Assembly (NCBI RefSeq): GCF_036013955.1 | Contig: NZ_CP107903.1 | Span: 2,418,001 to 2,482,000 of the forward strand | Direction: 5' to 3' | Origin: Streptomyces sp. NBC_00459 | GTDB lineage: Bacteria > Actinomycetota > Actinomycetes > Streptomycetales > Streptomycetaceae | Length of the DNA stretch: 64,000 bases | Shown here: positions 61,069-64,000 of the stretch, in pieces | How positions within the stretch are numbered: position 1 is the stretch's first letter | Layout: the number at the start of each line of letters is the position of its first letter | Position numbers and translations under genes: made by a program | The notes under the pieces: model-generated | Seen by the model: only the letters and a program-made list of their open reading frames with translations | The model's database searches: none | What the model was told of the DNA's origin: nothing

Positions 61069-61102
61069 GAGCCCGGACTCTCCTGACGGAGTGTCCGGGC
61101 TC
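61069..61102 (-). terminator. Terminator of the ctaC-ctaD-ctaF operon
   Basis: GAGCCCGGAC and GTCCGGGCTC arms with an inner CTCC/GGAG stem; on the minus strand they are followed by CCTCTTTTGCC. Confidence 0.85.
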
Positions 61103-61120
61103 CTCTGAGCACTGAGCGTG

Positions 61121-61519
61121 TTACTGGGTGCGGTTCTCACCGCGGTAGTACTCGAAGACCCAGCCCCACAGGCCGATCAGAAGGATCGGGGCCGCGAAGT
61201 ACGCCAGCCACCAGCCGATCGCGACGCTCAGGAACAGAAGCGCGCCGCCGATGCCCAGTGAGAGCGGCTGCCAGCTGTGCGGGCTGAAGAACCCGACCTC
61301 GCCGGCGTCGTCCGCGACATCCGCTTCCTTGTTGTCCTGGGCGCCCACGTCGACCCGCCGGGCCGTGAAGGCCAGGTAGTAGCCGACCATGATGCACAGG
61401 CCGAAGGCCAGGAAGAGCGCCGTGGTGCCCGCCGGCTCCTTCGACCACACGCCGTAGACGATCGCCATGGCGAGGACGAAGACGGCGAGCCAGATGAACA
61501 TCTTGCCCTGGACCTTCAC
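61121..61519 (-). CDS. ctaF: Cytochrome c oxidase subunit IV
   Basis: A 132-residue CtaF with four membrane helices in two pairs (about 6-26, 32-52, 83-103, 108-125), starting [19 protein letters not shown] and ending [11 protein letters not shown]. It is the small fourth subunit found in actinobacterial aa3 oxidases. GTG start overlaps the ctaD stop (GTGA). The promoter is that of ctaC outside the window. Confidence 0.94.
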   Translation of the reverse strand: MKVQGKMFIWLAVFVLAMAIVYGVWSKEPAGTTALFLAFGLCIMVGYYLAFTARRVDVGAQDNKEADVADDAGEVGFFSPHSWQPLSLGIGGALLFLSVAIGWWLAYFAAPILLIGLWGWVFEYYRGENRTQ

Positions 61520-63252
61520 TTGCCCGCCTCCTTGCTGCCCGCGAGAGCCTTCTCGCCGTGCCCGGCGTTCTCCAGCTGGTCGAGCGCCGCGATCTCAGGG
61601 TGGTGCAGGTCGAAGGCCGGGGATTCGCTGCGGATCCGCGGCAGGGTGAGGAAGTTGTGCCGCGGGGGCGGGCACGAGGTGGCCCACTCCAGCGAACGGC
61701 CGTAGCCCCACGGGTCGTCGACCTCGACCTTCTTGCCGTACTTCGCGGTCTTCCACACGTTGTAGAGGAACGGGAGCACGGAGAGACCGAGCAGGAACGA
61801 GCTGATCGTCGAGATCGTGTTCAGCGCGGTGAAACCGTCCGCCGCGAGATAGTCCGCGTACCGGCGCGGCATGCCCTCGGCGCCCAGCCAGTGCTGGACG
61901 AGGAAGGTGCCGTGGAAGCCGATGAACAGGGTCCAGAACGTGATCTTGCCGAGGCGTTCGTCGAGCATCTTGCCGGTCATCTTCGGCCACCAGAAGTGGA
62001 AGCCGGAGAACATCGCGAACACGACCGTCCCGAAGACGACGTAGTGGAAGTGCGCCACCACGAAGTAGGAGTCCGAGACGTGGAAGTCCATCGGCGGCGA
62101 GGCCAGGATGACACCGGTCAGGCCGCCGAAGGTGAAGGTGATCAGGAAGCCGGTGGCCCAGAGCATCGGGGTCTCGAACGACAGGGACCCCTTCCACATG
62201 GTTCCGATCCAGTTGAAGAACTTCACGCCTGTTGGTACGGCGATGAGGAACGTCATGAAGGAGAAGAACGGCAGGAGGACTCCGCCGGTGACGTACATGT
62301 GGTGGGCCCACACCGTCACGGACAGGCCGGCGATGGCGATGGTCGCGCCGATCAGGCCCATGTAGCCGAACATCGGCTTGCGGGAGAAGACCGGGATGAC
62401 CTCGCTGATGATGCCGAAGAACGGCAGCGCGATGATGTACACCTCCGGATGCCCGAAGAACCAGAACAGGTGCTGCCACAACAGGGCACCACCGTTGGCG
62501 GCATCGAAGATGTGTGCGCCGAATTTCCGATCCGCCTCCAGCGCGAAGAGCGCGGCGGCGAGAACGGGGAAGGCGAGCAGGACGAGGACCGCGGTCAGCA
62601 GCACGTTCCACACGAAGATCGGCATGCGGAACATGGTCATGCCGGGTGCGCGCATGCAGATGATGGTGGTGATGAAGTTGACCGCGCCGAGGATGGTGCC
62701 GAAGCCGGAGAAGGCCAGGCCCATGATCCACAGGTCGGCGCCGATGCCCGGGGAGCGGACGGCGTCGGAGAGCGGGGAGTAGGCGAACCAGCCGAAGTCG
62801 GCAGCACCGGAGGGGGTGAGGAAGCCGCCGACCGCGATCGTCGAGCCGAACAGGTACAGCCAGTAGGCGAACATGTTCAGCCGCGGGAACGCGACGTCGG
62901 GGGCGCCGATCTGCAGCGGCATGATCCAGTTGGTGAAACCGGCGAACAGCGGCGTCGCGAACATCAGCAGCATGATCGTGCCGTGCATCGTGAACGCCTG
63001 GTTGAACTGCTCGTTCGACATGATCTGCAGACCCGGCCGGGCCAGCTCGGCGCGCATGAACAGCGCCATCACGCCACCGATGCAGAAGAACGCGAACGAC
63101 GTCACCAGATACAGCGTGCCGATCGTCTTGTGGTCAGTGGTCGTCAGCCACTTGATGACCACGTTGCCGGGCTGCTTGCGCCGTACCGGCAGCTCGTTCT
63201 CGTACGAGTCCTCAGCTGCGACGGCACCCTGGGGTTCGTTGGTGATGCTCAC
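61516..63252 (-). CDS. ctaD: Cytochrome c oxidase subunit I
   Basis: A 578-residue haem-copper oxidase subunit I with twelve helices. Low-spin haem a His in [13 protein letters not shown] and AHFHYVVFG; CuB and cross-linked Tyr site in [13 protein letters not shown]; two further CuB His in VWAHHMY. The proton channel residues (NxxN/D-type segment in [11 protein letters not shown]) look intact. It reduces oxygen to water. GTG 63252 overlaps the ctaC stop; the ORF extending to 63426 would lie in ctaC. The C-terminal 40 residues are charged and non-conserved. Confidence 0.97.
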   Translation of the reverse strand: MSITNEPQGAVAAEDSYENELPVRRKQPGNVVIKWLTTTDHKTIGTLYLVTSFAFFCIGGVMALFMRAELARPGLQIMSNEQFNQAFTMHGTIMLLMFATPLFAGFTNWIMPLQIGAPDVAFPRLNMFAYWLYLFGSTIAVGGFLTPSGAADFGWFAYSPLSDAVRSPGIGADLWIMGLAFSGFGTILGAVNFITTIICMRAPGMTMFRMPIFVWNVLLTAVLVLLAFPVLAAALFALEADRKFGAHIFDAANGGALLWQHLFWFFGHPEVYIIALPFFGIISEVIPVFSRKPMFGYMGLIGATIAIAGLSVTVWAHHMYVTGGVLLPFFSFMTFLIAVPTGVKFFNWIGTMWKGSLSFETPMLWATGFLITFTFGGLTGVILASPPMDFHVSDSYFVVAHFHYVVFGTVVFAMFSGFHFWWPKMTGKMLDERLGKITFWTLFIGFHGTFLVQHWLGAEGMPRRYADYLAADGFTALNTISTISSFLLGLSVLPFLYNVWKTAKYGKKVEVDDPWGYGRSLEWATSCPPPRHNFLTLPRIRSESPAFDLHHPEIAALDQLENAGHGEKALAGSKEAGK

Positions 63253-64000
63253 AGGTTCGTCGTCTCCCGGTTCTTCTCGTGGCTCGTCTGCGCGATGCCG
63301 GCGGGAATGTAACCGGTCTGCCCCTTCTTGGCGAGGTCCTTGAGGTGCTGCTCGTAGCGCTCGGGGGAGACGACCTTCACGTTGAACAGCATCCGGGAGT
63401 GGTCGACGCCGCAGAGCTCCGCACACTTGCCGAGGAAGGTGCCCTCCTTGTTGGGGGTCACCTGGAAGGCGTTGGTGTGGCCCGGGATGACGTCCTGCTT
63501 CATCAGGAACGGCACCACCCAGAAGGAGTGGATGACGTCACGCGAGGTGAGGACGAAGCGGACCGTCTTGCCCTTGGGCAGCCAGAGGGTCGGGCCGGGG
63601 TTGCCGGTCTGCGGGTTCTTCGTACCGGGAGTGCCGACGTCGTAGACACCGCCGGCGTTGGCCGGGAAGTCCTTCTTGAACCGGTCCGGAATGGCGGCCA
63701 GGTTCTCGTCGGTGTTCGCGTCGCCGGTGGAACCCTCGACGTTCTCGATGTAGTTGAAGCCCCAGCTCCACTGGAAGCCCACGACGTTGACCGTCAGGTC
63801 GGGCTTCTTGGAGGTGTCGAGGAGCTTCGACTCGTCACGTGCCGTGAAGTAGAAGAGCACCGAGACGATGATCAGCGGAACCACGGTGTACAGCGCCTCG
63901 ATGGGCATGTTGTACCGGGTCTGCGGAGGTACTTCGACCTTGGTGCGGCTGCGCCGGTGGAACATGGCGCTCCACAGGATCAGGCCCCAGACCAGCACGC
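63249..64000 (-). CDS. ctaC: Cytochrome c oxidase subunit II, N-terminus cut off
   Basis: About 250 codons of CtaC are present; the start lies beyond the right edge. The visible part has the second membrane helix ([20 protein letters not shown]), the aromatic docking segment [28 protein letters not shown], and the CuA binuclear site [12 protein letters not shown] with its two Cys, His and Met. It takes electrons from QcrC. An insertion rich in Asp/Asn/Gly (about [14 protein letters not shown]) is common in Streptomyces. First gene of ctaC-ctaD-ctaF. Confidence 0.97.
   Translation of the reverse strand, partial: VLVWGLILWSAMFHRRSRTKVEVPPQTRYNMPIEALYTVVPLIIVSVLFYFTARDESKLLDTSKKPDLTVNVVGFQWSWGFNYIENVEGSTGDANTDENLAAIPDRFKKDFPANAGGVYDVGTPGTKNPQTGNPGPTLWLPKGKTVRFVLTSRDVIHSFWVVPFLMKQDVIPGHTNAFQVTPNKEGTFLGKCAELCGVDHSRMLFNVKVVSPERYEQHLKDLAKKGQTGYIPAGIAQTSHEKNRETTNL

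Overview
The window is chromosomal DNA from a Streptomyces or very close relative. It is about 70% G+C with strong third-position G/C bias, GTG and occasional TTG starts, ATGA/GTGA stop-start overlaps, and many genes with a -10 hexamer 6-8 nt before the start codon and no ribosome binding site (leaderless mRNAs). Gene order matches, from memory, the S. coelicolor core region from just right of the division cluster to ctaC (glkA, pfkA, the MacRS pair, bfr/bfd, metF, thiOSG, qcrCAB, ctaCDF). I see no insertion sequence, prophage, CRISPR array, tRNA or rRNA; this is conserved backbone.

Layout. 1-5.0 kb: DUF58 C-terminus, transglutaminase-like membrane protein, DUF3040 protein, methyltransferase and HEPN protein. 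5.2-8.7 kb: a three-gene cassette of a degenerate ABC ATPase, a YhgE/Pip-type membrane protein and a TetR regulator, with a 26-bp operator in front. 9.1-12.4 kb: DUF4126 protein, CrtI-like flavoprotein and a membrane protein with a Q/Y/G-rich disordered tail. 12.5-18.8 kb: metF, thiE, an Rv2175c-like DNA-binding protein, a ferredoxin-reductase-like flavoprotein, and thiO-thiS-thiG behind a TPP riboswitch. 19-24 kb: PASTA Ser/Thr kinase, endonuclease IV, DUF4396 protein behind a CsoR-like site, sulfite-oxidase-like enzyme, bacterioferritin and its ferredoxin behind an iron box. 24.2-28.9 kb: DAHP synthase, a Trp-rich leader peptide with attenuator, a fused anthranilate synthase, and phosphofructokinase.

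29-46 kb: MacRS-type two-component system, PlsC-type acyltransferase, esterase, EEP-family hydrolase, glucokinase, DUF5304 protein, ArsA-like ATPase, SRPBCC protein, phosphoesterase, acyl-CoA ligase, secreted cholesterol oxidase, PimB-type GT4 and GT87 mannosyltransferases, and a metallopeptidase-like lipoprotein. 46-54.8 kb: tandem NlpC/P60 hydrolases, NYN RNase-like protein, zinc-ribbon protein, rhomboid protease coupled to a stand-alone RAM domain, a class V aminotransferase under a SAM-IV riboswitch, and trpD. 54.9-64 kb: the respiratory bcc-aa3 supercomplex genes (qcrB, qcrA, qcrC, ctaE, then ctaF, ctaD, ctaC) with a pseudo-receiver and an L,D-transpeptidase between the two operons.

How the genes connect. 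DAHP synthase, anthranilate synthase and trpD supply tryptophan synthesis. glkA and pfkA supply glycolysis. Acyltransferase, acyl-CoA ligase and the GT4/GT87 enzymes fit phosphatidylinositol-mannoside-type envelope lipids. NlpC/P60, L,D-transpeptidase, transglutaminase-like protein and PASTA kinase concern the wall. The block from the Rv2175c-like gene to ctaC parallels Mycobacterium tuberculosis Rv2175c-Rv2200c, so this is an old actinobacterial neighbourhood. Regulation is unusually legible: TPP riboswitch, SAM-IV riboswitch with a mini-ORF, ribosome-mediated trp attenuator, iron box, CsoR-like operator and TetR-type palindromes. The least understood items are the cassette at 5.2-8.7 kb, the SAM-regulated aminotransferase, the pseudo-receiver, the 21-bp palindrome over the ctaE start codon and the long inverted repeat before the acyl-CoA ligase.
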